Program-made: the position numbers and the translations under genes
From: Cylindrospermum sp. NIES-4074
GTDB taxonomy: Bacteria > Cyanobacteriota > Cyanobacteriia > Cyanobacteriales > Nostocaceae
DNA: 64,000 nt
Direction of reading: 5' to 3'
Assembly: GCA_003994795.1 (NCBI GenBank)
Contig: AP018269.1
Coordinates: 5,047,677-5,111,676, forward strand
Shown: one piece after another, positions 17,068-26,357 of the stretch
Numbering within the stretch: position 1 is the stretch's first letter
How the letters are laid out: every line of letters starts with the position of its first letter
Notes under the pieces: generated by a model
The model's database searches: none
The model's input: only the letters and a program-made list of their open reading frames with translations
Told to the model about the DNA's origin: nothing

Positions 17068-17862
17068 CTACTCAATGGTAATTGAAGTTGGTGCATCGAT
17101 ACCGGGTGTAACTATTCCTGGTAATGGTTTGCGAAATTGAGCGTAGAGGCGATCGCGCCAGGTGAAAAATGGTTCATAATCAGGATTCTCCGCTAAGATG
17201 GGTAGTCCTTTCCCTCTAATAGCTGGTGGTAAATCCAAATAGGGCCCCTCAGGGAACTTTAACAATATCGATAAACCCGCCACAGCAAAATCAGCTAAGG
17301 TTGGTTCATCTCCTGTTAAATAGGGACTATCTGCCAATAATAGTGTTAGTGCTTCTAAATCTTGCTTTAAATCGGCGATCGCTGATTTAATTACATCTGG
17401 ACTATAACCTACCCCAAGACCCAAAACTGTGAGCAAATCACTGGGAACTCCTTCCAGCAGATTTTTCAAGATATCTGGTGTAGAGGTGGGTAACAAAGAC
17501 TTACGAAGATTTGAATCTTGACTAATGGCAGAAAAAAGTGCTTTTCTACCTTTAGTGCCTATCGACTCATCTGCCCATTCTTCTATTAATAAAGTTAAAC
17601 CTCGTTGTTTTGCATCTGTCGGTATCAGTGGGCGCTCTGGGTATTCTACGTCTAAATACTTAGCAATTGCCGTAGAATCAGCAATATATTTACTGCCATC
17701 CTTCAACACTGGTACTTGTTGCTGACCAGTTAGCCGAAACAGTTCTACTTGTCCAATCCCTGGTGTAACTTCAATTTTACGGTATTCCAGCCCTTTATAA
17801 TCAAGGATTAGACGGACTTTTTCTGAGTATTGAGATAATTCCCATTGGTATAATTCCAGCAT
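17068..17862 (-). CDS. Glutathione S-transferase family protein
   Basis: 264 residues. The thioredoxin-like N-terminal domain (about 1-80) reads LYQWELSQYSEKVRLILDYKGLEY, then QVPVLKDG with the conserved cis-proline and ADSTAIAKYL, which contacts glutathione. The all-helical C-terminal domain carries YLTGDEPTLADFAVAG (about 180-195), the N-capping box region. The substrate is unknown. No Cys is at the usual active-site position; Ser in SQYSEK is the likely contact. It stands 35 bp before the repeats upstream of the HerA-like gene. Confidence 0.9.
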   Translation of the reverse strand: MLELYQWELSQYSEKVRLILDYKGLEYRKIEVTPGIGQVELFRLTGQQQVPVLKDGSKYIADSTAIAKYLDVEYPERPLIPTDAKQRGLTLLIEEWADESIGTKGRKALFSAISQDSNLRKSLLPTSTPDILKNLLEGVPSDLLTVLGLGVGYSPDVIKSAIADLKQDLEALTLLLADSPYLTGDEPTLADFAVAGLSILLKFPEGPYLDLPPAIRGKGLPILAENPDYEPFFTWRDRLYAQFRKPLPGIVTPGIDAPTSITIE

Positions 17863-18340
17863 TTTATATACCTTGTAATTGAATAAATTTAGTGACTTTA
17901 TAATTCTATCTTTAGTTCAAGTAATTTTTCTGGGTAATAAATAAATTGTTTAATTGTAACTCAAGGAAGTTGAGCGGGGAATTTTTGTCTGATTATTGGC
18001 AAAATTACTAATTTACTAAAAATCCGATTGATTAAACTCTCAAATAACTCAAATCTATAATTTAGACTGATATAAATTAGCTCTCTGGTGCAAAAGTATT
18101 AAGAGTATGAGCGTCTCGCTCACTGTAATCTATGCAAACTTCCAAAAATGGGAAACGTCCTACCTTCCTACTTAAGACAAGTGATAGTACCCAGGATGGA
18201 CAGATAATATAAATTACATCTTAACAGCGTCACCTAATCTCTGACAAAAGAACTAACTTCTGGCTGAGGTGAGATTTTGAGGGGAGCAAAATGCTATAAG
18301 TCTTTATGTAACTTGTGGACAAGAAAGACAAACAAAATTT
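17863..18340. other. Divergent promoter region between GST and fasciclin genes
   Basis: 478 bp, AT-rich, with no gene. Both flanking genes read outward, so promoters for each should lie here. A GAGCGTCTCGCTC hairpin is near 18110. Confidence 0.5.
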
Positions 18341-19207
18341 ATGAAGGCTAATTACAGCAAATTATTCACCAAATTCGCTGGTATCATGGGAGTAACTGGA
18401 GTCAGTCTCTTGATTTCCTTGCCATCTGAAGCTAAGGATTTACTAAATCCTCATCCCAGTATTTTCAACGAAGCCGCCTATAATCGGAGTCAACCCATTC
18501 AAGCCGATTCTCAGTCCACATCTACGGAACAGGCTTTAGAAACTCAAAAAAATCATATCAAACCCAAACAACTTGTGGTGCAGAGGGGGGGTAGAACACT
18601 CAACCCTAGACCAAGTATTTTCAACGAGCCTCCGTATAACCGTGGTACTGCACCTGGTGAAAGTACACCCATCCCCACCCCACGAACTAGACCTACCAAG
18701 CCGGGTACAGTTATCCCCACCATCCCTGGAAGTGTAAAACCTCCCACCACTGCACCTACACGCATTCCACCAGCAGCGGGGACAGGTGAAACTAAAAACT
18801 TGGTTGCATTAGCGGAAGCAAATGGCTCTTTTAAAACATTGATCAAGGCTTTAAAAGCCGCTGGACTGACAGAAACATTGCAAGGCCCAGGGCCTTTTAC
18901 AATTTTTGCTCCTACTGATGCAGCTTTTGCTAAATTGCCACAAGACGCTTTACGAGATTTGTTGAAACCTGAGAACAAAGAAGTATTAGTCAAGGTGTTA
19001 ACTTATCATGTGGTACGTGGTAAGGTACTCTCCAGCGATTTGAAATCTGGCCAAGTAACTAGTCTTCAAGGCGACCCAATTACGGTAAAAGTTGATCCAG
19101 CTACTGGTGTGTTAGTTAATGATGCTAACGTGACTAAAGCAGACATCCAAGGGAGCAACGGCGTTATCCATCAAATAGATAATTTGATTTTACCTCCTAG
19201 CCTGTAG
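18341..19207 (+). CDS. Exported fasciclin (FAS1) domain protein
   Basis: 288 residues. There is a signal peptide (GIMGVTGVSLLISLPSEAKD, cut near 31). A repeated element NPHPSIFNEAAYNR (about 36-49) reappears as NPRPSIFNEPPYNR (about 88-101). A Pro/Thr linker follows (about 105-148) and then one FAS1 domain (about 152-287). The FAS1 domain has the two conserved blocks: GPFTIFAPTDAAFAKLP, then TYHVVRGKV and NGVIHQIDNLILP. FAS1 proteins are adhesion or surface proteins; the target is unknown. A terminator follows at 19255. Confidence 0.93.
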   Translation: MKANYSKLFTKFAGIMGVTGVSLLISLPSEAKDLLNPHPSIFNEAAYNRSQPIQADSQSTSTEQALETQKNHIKPKQLVVQRGGRTLNPRPSIFNEPPYNRGTAPGESTPIPTPRTRPTKPGTVIPTIPGSVKPPTTAPTRIPPAAGTGETKNLVALAEANGSFKTLIKALKAAGLTETLQGPGPFTIFAPTDAAFAKLPQDALRDLLKPENKEVLVKVLTYHVVRGKVLSSDLKSGQVTSLQGDPITVKVDPATGVLVNDANVTKADIQGSNGVIHQIDNLILPPSL

Positions 19208-19254
19208 CTGCGTTATTGGCGATCGCCATCCATTAAAATCGGCTTTTAACAGTA

Positions 19255-19296
19255 AAACCCCTTTCAGATGTGAATTTTGAAGGGGGTCTTTTTGTA
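19255..19296 (+). terminator. Rho-independent terminator after the fasciclin gene
   Basis: An ACCCCCTTC-type stem (ACCCCTTTC with GAAGGGGGT) is followed by CTTTTTG, about 48 bp after the stop codon. Confidence 0.7.
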
Positions 19297-19462
19297 ACTG
19301 GGTGTGGGGGAAAAGAAGCTTTTTAACCTGGATTGGGAAGGGCAGAACAACTTAAAATTCATGAAAAAATGAAAAATATATAACCTGCAACCCCCTACGC
19401 CCTTTTTCTTGATCCCTCTTTGAGAGGCTTTAAGATGATTTTGAAGTTATGTGCAGGTAAAC

Positions 19463-20410
19463 ATGATGCTATTTGTAATTTTAGCAGTGGTTGTGGGATT
19501 GCTGGTGGCGATAGAGTTAGGATTGCGATCGCTTTTTGGGTTTGGAAATCCTCTCATTTACATTCGCGATGAGCAGATTGGCTATTTATTAGCGCCTAAT
19601 CAGCGCACTCGTCGCTTTGGGAATCGCATTGAAATTAACGAATATTCTATGCGGAGTGGCTCATGCAACCAAATACCTACACCCTCAACGCTGCGAGTAT
19701 TGCTGTTAGGGGATTCTATCGTTAATGGTGGCTGGTGGACAGATCAGGGGAAGACTATTTCTAGTCTGCTGATGGCTGCTTTATCAGAGAAAAAGATTGG
19801 TAATTATCAGGAAGTAGAAGTATTAAATGCCTCTGCTAATTCTTGGGGGCCGCAAAACGAACTAGCGTATTTACAGAAGTTTGGCAATTTTAATGCCCAA
19901 GTGGTAGTGTTATTGATTAATACTGATGATTTGTTTGCCATTGCTCCTAGTTCTTTAGTTGTGGGACGCGATCGCAATTATCCAGACCATCAACCGCCTT
20001 TAGCAATAGTGGAAGTGTTACAGCGTCAGGTTTTCAAGCAAAAGCCAATACCAGAACTGCAAGCATTGCATGATGAATCCGGCGATCGCGTGGGGATTAA
20101 TTTGGAAGCGATTCGGCAAATTCAAGCACTAACTCAACAAAGCAACAGCCAATTTCTACTAGCCATGACTCCCTTACTGCGAGAAATTGGCGAACCAGGT
20201 TCCCGCGATTATGAAATTAAAGCACGTCAACGCCTCCATGATTTCACAGAAAAACAGCAAATTACCTATATAGATTTTTTGCCAATATTCCAAGAAATCC
20301 CTAACCCGCAAGCTTTGTATAAAGACCACATTCACGTTAACTCCCAAGGTAATCTACTAGTGAGCCAAGTTATAGAGCGATCGCTTTTACAAATATTAAA
20401 ATTGGGATAA
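19463..20410 (+). CDS. Membrane-anchored SGNH/GDSL-like hydrolase
   Basis: 315 residues. An N-terminal membrane helix (MMLFVILAVVVGLLVAIELG) is followed by an SGNH-type domain: LLGDSIVNGGWWTD (block I, Ser nucleophile about residue 93), ASANSWGPQNEL (block II/III), and KDHIHVNSQGN (block V, Asp/His pair about 287-290). Such proteins deacetylate or deacylate polysaccharides and lipids; the substrate is not known. I took the ATG at 19463 over the GTG at 19451 because AGG lies at a usable distance and the helix then begins at once. A dispersed repeat follows immediately. Confidence 0.8.
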   Translation: MMLFVILAVVVGLLVAIELGLRSLFGFGNPLIYIRDEQIGYLLAPNQRTRRFGNRIEINEYSMRSGSCNQIPTPSTLRVLLLGDSIVNGGWWTDQGKTISSLLMAALSEKKIGNYQEVEVLNASANSWGPQNELAYLQKFGNFNAQVVVLLINTDDLFAIAPSSLVVGRDRNYPDHQPPLAIVEVLQRQVFKQKPIPELQALHDESGDRVGINLEAIRQIQALTQQSNSQFLLAMTPLLREIGEPGSRDYEIKARQRLHDFTEKQQITYIDFLPIFQEIPNPQALYKDHIHVNSQGNLLVSQVIERSLLQILKLG

Positions 20411-20640
20411 ACTATAGCAACCTTCTCGGCGGTTAGGACTATGTTGATTGCTCAAAGCACTGAAGCAACTGGGTTTATACTCAGCACGGGCTAAACGCCC
20501 CGCTACCGCTAACAGCACTTCAGCCGAGGCATCGAGCACTTTGCTATAAGTGTGTTGTGGCGGTAATTTATCCAGTGCTTTCGCGTAGCGTCCCAGAGGC
20601 ATTCTCTCTATGATTGATTGCGTAAGTATATTTCCATTAA
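20411..20640. repeat. MITE-like dispersed repeat
   Basis: TATAGCAA at 20413 and TTGCTATA at 20541 bracket about 136 bp. Internal inverted segments are present (AAAGCACTGAAG paired with CACTTCAGCC...GAGCACTTT). An open frame on the minus strand runs through it but has the composition of translated repeat. The stretch to the pentapeptide gene (20641-20796) contains only its leader. Confidence 0.5.
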
Positions 20641-20796
20641 GTTAAAGTTCAAAACCCTAAAAACTTTAGCACAATAGGGTTACAGGCTTTAGCATAAAAT
20701 TTCAGTTGCTGGCAGCTCAAAAAATTGTCTTTGGTGTGGTTTGGGGTGTGACTCACGACTAAACTTGCTGACCTTGAGACATTGCGAGGTGAGAGT

Positions 20797-21345
20797 ATGG
20801 ATGCAAACAAACTTCTGAGTCTATATACAGAAGGAGAGCGCAATTTTAATCGCGCAAATCTGCATCAAGCAAATCTGAGTCAAGCTGACTTAAAAGGTAT
20901 TGACTTAGCTGAAGCTGATTTGAGCGGTGCTAACCTCACTCATGCTAACTTGAGTGGATGTAACCTGACACGGGCCAATTTGACTGATGCTGACTTGAGT
21001 GAAGCTAACTTGAGAGGTGCAAACTTAAGTGAAGTCAACTTAATCGGTGCCGACCTCATACGGGTTAACTTGGAAAAAACCAACTTGACTCGCGCAGATT
21101 TGCGGGGTGCAAATTTAATTTTGGCAAACCTGCTAGATGCAAACCTCAGTGAAGCGGAAATGAGTGGGGCTGATTTAAGTGGGGCCAATCTTAGTAGAAC
21201 AAATTTGATTGGTACTAATATCAATGAAGCGGAACTCAATGACGTTGATTTCTCTGAAGCAATCATCACAGAAACAGAGTTGACTGAAGGAATCTTGCAC
21301 ATTGGTTTATCCCATAAATGGATAACTTGGGCTGGCAGTTCCTGA
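20797..21345 (+). CDS. Pentapeptide repeat protein
   Basis: 182 residues, almost all A(D/N)Lxx repeats (about residues 19-160, roughly 28 units). These fold as a right-handed quadrilateral beta-helix. Some relatives mimic DNA and bind gyrase; most cyanobacterial ones have no known role. There is no signal peptide and no second domain. I chose the ATG at 20797 because GAGGTGAG lies five to twelve bases upstream, although an in-frame start at 20782 exists. The C-terminus (LSHKWITWAGSS) breaks the repeat. Confidence 0.92.
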   Translation: MDANKLLSLYTEGERNFNRANLHQANLSQADLKGIDLAEADLSGANLTHANLSGCNLTRANLTDADLSEANLRGANLSEVNLIGADLIRVNLEKTNLTRADLRGANLILANLLDANLSEAEMSGADLSGANLSRTNLIGTNINEAELNDVDFSEAIITETELTEGILHIGLSHKWITWAGSS

Positions 21346-21433
21346 TTTTCTGGGAATATGATCTGCGGTAGGGGTGCAATACTTTTGTTGTACCCCTACA
21401 AAAATTTAGCGATGGCGTACCCACCCGCCAATT

Positions 21434-21784
21434 CTAATATACTAAGGGTGCTGCACCGCGCATTTGACGCAAAGTATTGATGCAAGCCGGACAATCACAG
21501 CCAAATAAGGTAATAGCCACATCACTTTCTTCGTCGTTGAACTCTAGCATAGGCACATTATCTTGAGAAACTTCTGTTTCCGGCTGATATGCAGGAATTT
21601 GAGCCAATACAGAAGCCCTAGCACACACTAAGCCAACTTTATGTTTATTACGAATGCAGGATAGCCGGTCTGTGTTTTCGGCTGCTGGTTCAATAGCTTG
21701 TGCTTGATTCACCATAACTCCCATCGAAAGAATAGAGCTAATCAGCACGGGAGAAGAAAGCAGGCTTAGTATAAATTTGTTCAT
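21434..21784 (-). CDS. Small exported Cys-containing protein
   Basis: 116 residues. A signal peptide (MNKFILSLLSSPVLISSILSMGVMVNQAQA, cut near 30) is followed by a short acidic mature chain with two cysteines in LSCIRNKHKVGLVCA and a CxCxxC cluster (FGCDCPACINTLRQMRG, about 95-103). The C-terminal CxCxxC could bind a metal or form disulfides. I do not recognise the family. It stands alone, convergent with the pentapeptide gene. Confidence 0.7.
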   Translation of the reverse strand: MNKFILSLLSSPVLISSILSMGVMVNQAQAIEPAAENTDRLSCIRNKHKVGLVCARASVLAQIPAYQPETEVSQDNVPMLEFNDEESDVAITLFGCDCPACINTLRQMRGAAPLVY

Positions 21785-21902
21785 TGGTTACTTTAGAAAA
21801 TGCTCTCAAATGCTCAGGATATCCGATTAGATATTACAATTCAAGTACACATTCATCAGGAATATCCACAAGTTATATCATGTTCGGTTGAATAGTTATT
21901 TT

Positions 21903-22013
21903 ATCTGTGGGGGCTGGTAATTGGTAATGGGTAATGGGTAATTGGTAATTGGTAATTAAATATTCTCCCCACACTCCCCACACTCCCCACACTTCCCACA
22001 CTTCCCTGCCTAC
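21903..22013. repeat. STRR heptamer and ACTCCCCAC arrays
   Basis: GGTAATT/GGTAATG heptamers (about seven copies) are followed by three to five ACTCCCCAC or ACTTCCCAC units. Confidence 0.85.
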
Positions 22014-22443
22014 GCAAATAATTTCAATAATCAAACCAGATTCATAGAGAATTTAAGGCTAGATAAATAAATAATGCCTGCTTTCGCAGGCATATCAGAA
22101 GGCTTAATTGTTGTAGAGTTGACAACAATTATGTCAGATTCAGATGACATCTTTATTTTTAATGATCCATCTGGTGATATCAAGTCTAATAAAAATATTT
22201 TTTGGGCATAAGTGACGGAATTATGTCTTTTTATTTTTACATATATTTCGGTTGTCTTATTTATTGAAGATGCCAAAACCTTTAAATACAGGAGTATCTT
22301 CTCCCTTGACAACTGGAAAAATCTAGCTTGGTTCATGATAAATTGCTGCGTAGCCGATCCAGTGCGTTGCTTTAGTTCCCAGAGTTATAGAAACTGGGGT
22401 GAGAATTCTATTACTTTGTCAAGGCAACTTTACTGGGTGAATA

Positions 22444-22479
22444 AGTTCGTAGTAAGGACTTTAGTCCTTACTACGAACT
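22444..22479. repeat. 36-bp near-perfect palindrome
   Basis: AGTTCGTAGTAAGGACT and its exact reverse complement are separated by two T. This is a common cyanobacterial repeat unit. It is non-coding. Confidence 0.8.
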
Positions 22480-22656
22480 CCGCAAAGTTTGTTTGGTGAA
22501 CTACTAGTCATCTAGCTGAATTTTTGGTCATAACTCAGATATTTCTGTCTGGGAAGATTTTGGTTTTTATTGGTTCTTGCAAATGCTCGGCAACATCAAC
22601 TTTAACTTAAGTCGGAAATTATCAGATGTCATTTTTCCTATAAATACACATAAAAA

Positions 22657-22676
22657 ATGTCCGCTAGGGCGGACAT
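22657..22676. repeat. Hairpin
   Basis: ATGTCCGC and GCGGACAT flank a four-base loop and follow six A. On the minus strand the stem would be followed by TTTTTTA, so it could be a terminator in that direction. Confidence 0.5.
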
Positions 22677-23038
22677 ACGTAAGGGCTTCTGTCACTTTTA
22701 TTGGCTACAATCATGTATGAAACATGTTATTTTTATTGTTGATGAATAAACAGAAAAAATCAAGAGTTTTAAATTGGATATCTAGACATAACTAATTGAA
22801 TTATATCTTTTAAATTAAATCTTGGACTTGTCTAAAATTAGGAAAATAGGAAAATACTTATAAGTAAGACTGTTGACAAAATAGCTATATTTATAAATGC
22901 TGAACCAGCCATATTAGTTTAATATAATTTACTGATTACGGTAAATTCTTTTTAGACATAATTCCGTTATTTATGTCTTTCCTATTGGAAAAATATCTAT
23001 ATTTTTAAATTAAAAATGTAAAGGTGGTCAGGTATAGC

Positions 23039-23080
23039 AGCCCCAGGAATAAATATCCACTCCTGGGGCCTTATTTATTT
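23039..23080 (+). terminator. Terminator-like hairpin with no upstream gene
   Basis: GCCCCAGGA and TCCTGGGGC flank a loop of about 15 bases and are followed by CTTATTTATTTT. On the plus strand nothing coding lies within 1 kb upstream, so it may end a small RNA. Confidence 0.5.
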
Positions 23081-23151
23081 TCAAGAAGCTTGGTGTGGGG
23101 AGTCTGGGGAGTGTGGGGAGTGTGGGGAGTGTAGGGAACAGGGGAGAATAT

Positions 23152-23233
23152 TTAATGACTAATTACCAATTACCAATTACCAATTACCAATTACCCATTA
23201 CCCATTACCCATTACCCATTACCCATTACCAGC
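23152..23233. repeat. STRR heptamer array (ACCAATT / ACCCATT)
   Basis: About eleven heptamers, first ACCAATT then ACCCATT, preceded by GTGTGGGGA-type units (23095-23145). The array lies just downstream of the cobJ stop codon. Confidence 0.85.
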
Positions 23234-23263
23234 CCCCACAAATATGATAAGTATTAAAACAAA

Positions 23264-25021
23264 CTAAATATCATTAGTATATCGGCGTGGCGTATAAACC
23301 CAAACATTACCATTGCCATAGCTGATCTTCTTGGTTTGTGTGGAACCAACAAGAATAATGGTTCGCATATCGGCTTCTGCTGGTTCTAATTGGTCAAGAG
23401 TAACGACTTTAACTGTCTGCCCTTTTCGTCCAAGATTCCGCGCTAGAACTACTGGAGTATCGGGTGTTCGATGCTGCAACAAAATATCTTTGGCTTTTGT
23501 CAGTTGCCAGGTGCGCTCTTTAGATGCAGGATTATAAAAGGCAATGACAAAATCAGCTTGGGCGGCGGCTTTGATACGTTGTTCGATAATTGTCCAAGGC
23601 TTCAAGATATCAGAGAGAGAAATGGCGCAAAAGTCATGTCCCAAAGGTGCGCCAATTGCCGCTGCTGCCGCTTGCATGGCAGAAATACCTGGCGCGACCT
23701 GAATATCGATGCTGTGCCATTCTAGCCGGGTATGGCGATCGAGTACCTCGAAAATGGCTGTTGCCATTGCATAGATCCCCGGATCTCCAGAGGAAACAAC
23801 GGCGACATATCGCCCTTGTGCTGCCAAATCCAGTGCCATTATCGCCCGCGCTTCTTCTTCTCGGTTATCTGACTCGTGGCGTTGCTTGCCATCACCAAGA
23901 GAACCGACTAAATCTAAATAAGTTTTATAGCCTACTAAATCAGTTGCCGATTTGAGTATTTCTCTGGCTTGTGGTGACAACCATTGCGACCCACCAGGGC
24001 CAGTACCAATAACCGCTAACCGCCCCCGTGGTTGACCTATGGTGTGGGGGTGAATTATTTGGGGAGAAATGGCGATCGCTAACGGCGAGAATGGAGGAGA
24101 AGAAGGAGGGAAAATTAATTGACCAGATGCACCTGTGGCAGCTAGGGCTGATGCTTGGGCGGGGCTATAACCTTTTGATATTAACCCCGCTAGCTGGGTG
24201 GCATTCACAAAACGTGCAGGTACACCAAAGGCATTAGCTACGGTCTGGATTGCGGGATCACCGGAAACTGTCAGGGGTGCAAAGATGCCTGCAACTGATG
24301 CAGGTGAAAGGTTAGCATCAGTCAGTAGCTGTCGCACTAAAGCTGTTGCTTCTTTTTCTCTGCCGGCAATGCCACTGATGGCGATCGCCACTGTTGCGGG
24401 ATGATAAATTAGAGTATCGGGTGCAGGAGTTAGCGATCGCTCGGTAATTTGGATAGTTAAATCTCCGCTGGGATGAATTGGCAATTGACTATCACTCAAC
24501 CAAGGCGCTTCCCCCTCAAGCTTAACTTGCGCCCCCGCCAGCAAATCTGAGATAAATTTTTTGGCATTTTCTGGGTTAGCTAAATGGTATCCAGGGGGAG
24601 GAGATAACAGCGTAGTGTTGAAACGTAAATCGCCTGTAGTGGTGATTGCTGCTTTTATATCCAGCGCTTCAGCAATGCGACGGGCTAAATCGTTCACCCC
24701 GTTAATGCCACCCAAAAGGGGAACAACAGCGCTACCATCCTCAGCTACGGCTAACACTGGCGGTTCCTGTCCTTTATCAACCAACATCGGTGCCAGTGTC
24801 CTAATGAGAATACCTGCGGCACAAATGCCAATTAGGGGCGTTCCCTCGGCAAATAATTCCCGTAGTGTTTCGCCAAAATTCGTGAAGCTAATATCAACCC
24901 CAGAAGTACGACCTGCTAAACCGTACAAAGTCGCCCCCGGCAGAATATCAATAATTTGCCGCCCTATTGCTACACTATTTTGACCCAGTACCACAACGGC
25001 GGGGGCAATGCTTGTCCTCAT
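23264..25021 (-). CDS. cobJ: CbiG-CobJ fusion: cobalt-precorrin hydrolase-like domain plus precorrin-3B C17-methyltransferase
   Basis: 585 residues in two parts. Residues about 1-300 are CbiG/CobE-like (GICAAGILIRTLAPML, GGINGVNDLARRIAEAL, then the C-terminal CbiG block ATVAIAISGIAGREKEA). From about 333 comes a SAM-dependent tetrapyrrole methylase: GRLAVIGTGPGGSQWLSPQA, VVSSGDPGIYAMA and VAPGISAMQAAAAAIGAPLGHDF. CobJ methylates C17 and contracts the corrin ring; CbiG opens the lactone in the anaerobic route. The fusion is known from cyanobacteria. It is last in the cobG-H-I-J operon, and its ATG overlaps the cobI stop (ATGA). Confidence 0.95.
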   Translation of the reverse strand: MRTSIAPAVVVLGQNSVAIGRQIIDILPGATLYGLAGRTSGVDISFTNFGETLRELFAEGTPLIGICAAGILIRTLAPMLVDKGQEPPVLAVAEDGSAVVPLLGGINGVNDLARRIAEALDIKAAITTTGDLRFNTTLLSPPPGYHLANPENAKKFISDLLAGAQVKLEGEAPWLSDSQLPIHPSGDLTIQITERSLTPAPDTLIYHPATVAIAISGIAGREKEATALVRQLLTDANLSPASVAGIFAPLTVSGDPAIQTVANAFGVPARFVNATQLAGLISKGYSPAQASALAATGASGQLIFPPSSPPFSPLAIAISPQIIHPHTIGQPRGRLAVIGTGPGGSQWLSPQAREILKSATDLVGYKTYLDLVGSLGDGKQRHESDNREEEARAIMALDLAAQGRYVAVVSSGDPGIYAMATAIFEVLDRHTRLEWHSIDIQVAPGISAMQAAAAAIGAPLGHDFCAISLSDILKPWTIIEQRIKAAAQADFVIAFYNPASKERTWQLTKAKDILLQHRTPDTPVVLARNLGRKGQTVKVVTLDQLEPAEADMRTIILVGSTQTKKISYGNGNVWVYTPRRYTNDI

Positions 25022-25722
25022 AATTTATTTTTGGTTGGTACAACAATCATCGAGAAATAAGGCACTTCATCGGGGTTAACTTCATCTAAAGGTAAAATCC
25101 GCTGCTGTGCCATTGTCGCCCGCTCAATATATCTTGCCCGCGATGCTAGTCCTAATTGATGTAAGATGTCCCGTACTTTGGTAAAGTGGCGACCGAGTTT
25201 CATAATTGCTGCGGCATCAGTTGCTAATAGTTGTGTAATTAGCACGTCTGCGGGGAGTGGGGCGGGTAAAACTGTGAGGATATCGGTGTAGTAGGTGAAA
25301 GGTGTGCCCAAAGCTATGGGACAAGCCATGAGAGAGGAAATGCCAGGGACGACTTCTGTTTGATACTGGTCAGATAACCGAGTAAACAGGTACATAAAGG
25401 AACCGTAGAAAAACGGATCACCTTCGCACAATACCACCACATCCCGACCGGCTGCTAGATGGGCGGCAATGGGTTCAACTGCTTGGTCGTAAATGGACTT
25501 AGCTTTTTCTGGTTCTAAGGCGCGGGGGAGATGATATAGTACCTCAATTTGATTGCCAGTGAGATATTGTGACACAATGCCCCTAGCAATACTTTGGCGA
25601 TCGCTTGCTGATTGATAGGCAACCACGGGGGCTGCACGTAATAGCCGCAGTGCTTTGAGGGTTAATAGTTCTGGATCTCCTGGCCCTACACCAATTCCAT
25701 AGAGACGACCGCCGCTTTTCAT
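25018..25722 (-). CDS. cobI: Precorrin-2 C20-methyltransferase
   Basis: 234 residues of the CobI/CbiL type. The N-terminal GVGPGDPELLTLKALRLL, CEGDPFFYGSFMYLF (about 95-110) and VPGISSLMACPIALGTPF (about 123-140) are the SAM-binding landmarks. It methylates C20 of precorrin-2 to give precorrin-3A, the substrate of CobG. It overlaps cobJ by four bases and starts two bases after the cobH stop, so translation is probably coupled. Confidence 0.95.
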   Translation of the reverse strand: MKSGGRLYGIGVGPGDPELLTLKALRLLRAAPVVAYQSASDRQSIARGIVSQYLTGNQIEVLYHLPRALEPEKAKSIYDQAVEPIAAHLAAGRDVVVLCEGDPFFYGSFMYLFTRLSDQYQTEVVPGISSLMACPIALGTPFTYYTDILTVLPAPLPADVLITQLLATDAAAIMKLGRHFTKVRDILHQLGLASRARYIERATMAQQRILPLDEVNPDEVPYFSMIVVPTKNKL

Positions 25723-25724
25723 GA

Positions 25725-26351
25725 TTATTCTTCCTCCGTTGCCAAGGCGTTAACTGCGGCGGCGGCGATCGCACTTCCGCCCCGTCTTCCGTGTAAAGTT
25801 AAAAAGGGTATATTTCGGCTATCTGCTGCCAATGCTGCTTTTGATTCTGCGGCTCCTACAAAGCCCACGGGGAAGCCTAAAATCAATGCTGGGCGTCCCG
25901 CGCCCTCGTCGAGCATTTCCAATAGTCTAAATAGTGCTGTAGGGGCATTACCGATGGCTACTACTGACCCATGAAGATGCGATCGCCATAATTCTAAGGC
26001 AGCTGCTGACCTGGTGGTTTTCAAACGCTGGGCAAGTTCTGGCACTTGTGGCTCATTGAGAGTGCAGATAACTTGATTACTTGCCGACAACCGCCGTCGT
26101 GTCACACCATCGGCAACCATCCGACAATCGCACAAAATCGGCGCACCCCCAGATAAAGCCTCCCTTCCCGATTTTGCCGCTGTTGGTGAATATCCCAAGT
26201 CAGTTACTATATCCGTCATTCCACAGGCATGAATTAAGCGTACTGCAACTTTAGCTACATCTGGCGGTAGCACATCCAGGTTGGCTTCTGCCCGGATAAT
26301 GGCAAAGGAATTACGGTATATTTCGTTGGCATCTTTGATATAATCAGTCAT
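25725..26351 (-). CDS. cobH: Precorrin-8X methylmutase
   Basis: 208 residues, normal CobH/CbiC length. It has RLIHACGMTDI (about 37-47), whose histidine is the catalytic residue in the family. CDCRMVADGVTR, GNAPTALFRLLE and PVGFVGAAESKAAL follow, all typical. It moves the C11 methyl to C12, giving hydrogenobyrinic (or cobyrinic) acid. The start ATG is 6 bp after the cobG stop. Confidence 0.96.
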   Translation of the reverse strand: MTDYIKDANEIYRNSFAIIRAEANLDVLPPDVAKVAVRLIHACGMTDIVTDLGYSPTAAKSGREALSGGAPILCDCRMVADGVTRRRLSASNQVICTLNEPQVPELAQRLKTTRSAAALELWRSHLHGSVVAIGNAPTALFRLLEMLDEGAGRPALILGFPVGFVGAAESKAALAADSRNIPFLTLHGRRGGSAIAAAAVNALATEEE

Positions 26352-26357
26352 TCGATT

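Larger units (their letters stand above)
21785..23263. other. 1.5-kb AT-rich region without a convincing gene
   Basis: Contents: STRR heptamers (21910-21960, TTGGTAA type), ACTCCCCAC repeats (21965-22010), several hairpins listed separately, and STRR heptamers again at 23152-23233. An open frame on the minus strand (22031-22336, 101 residues) is AT-rich, lacks a ribosome site and matches nothing I know. I leave it uncalled. Confidence 0.55.

Noticed and set aside
20396-20602. Minus-strand frame downstream of the SGNH gene
   Set aside because: It lies inside a dispersed repeat with MITE-like ends.
22031-22336. 101-residue minus-strand open frame
   Set aside because: AT-rich region, no ribosome site, contains a hairpin; no family recognised.
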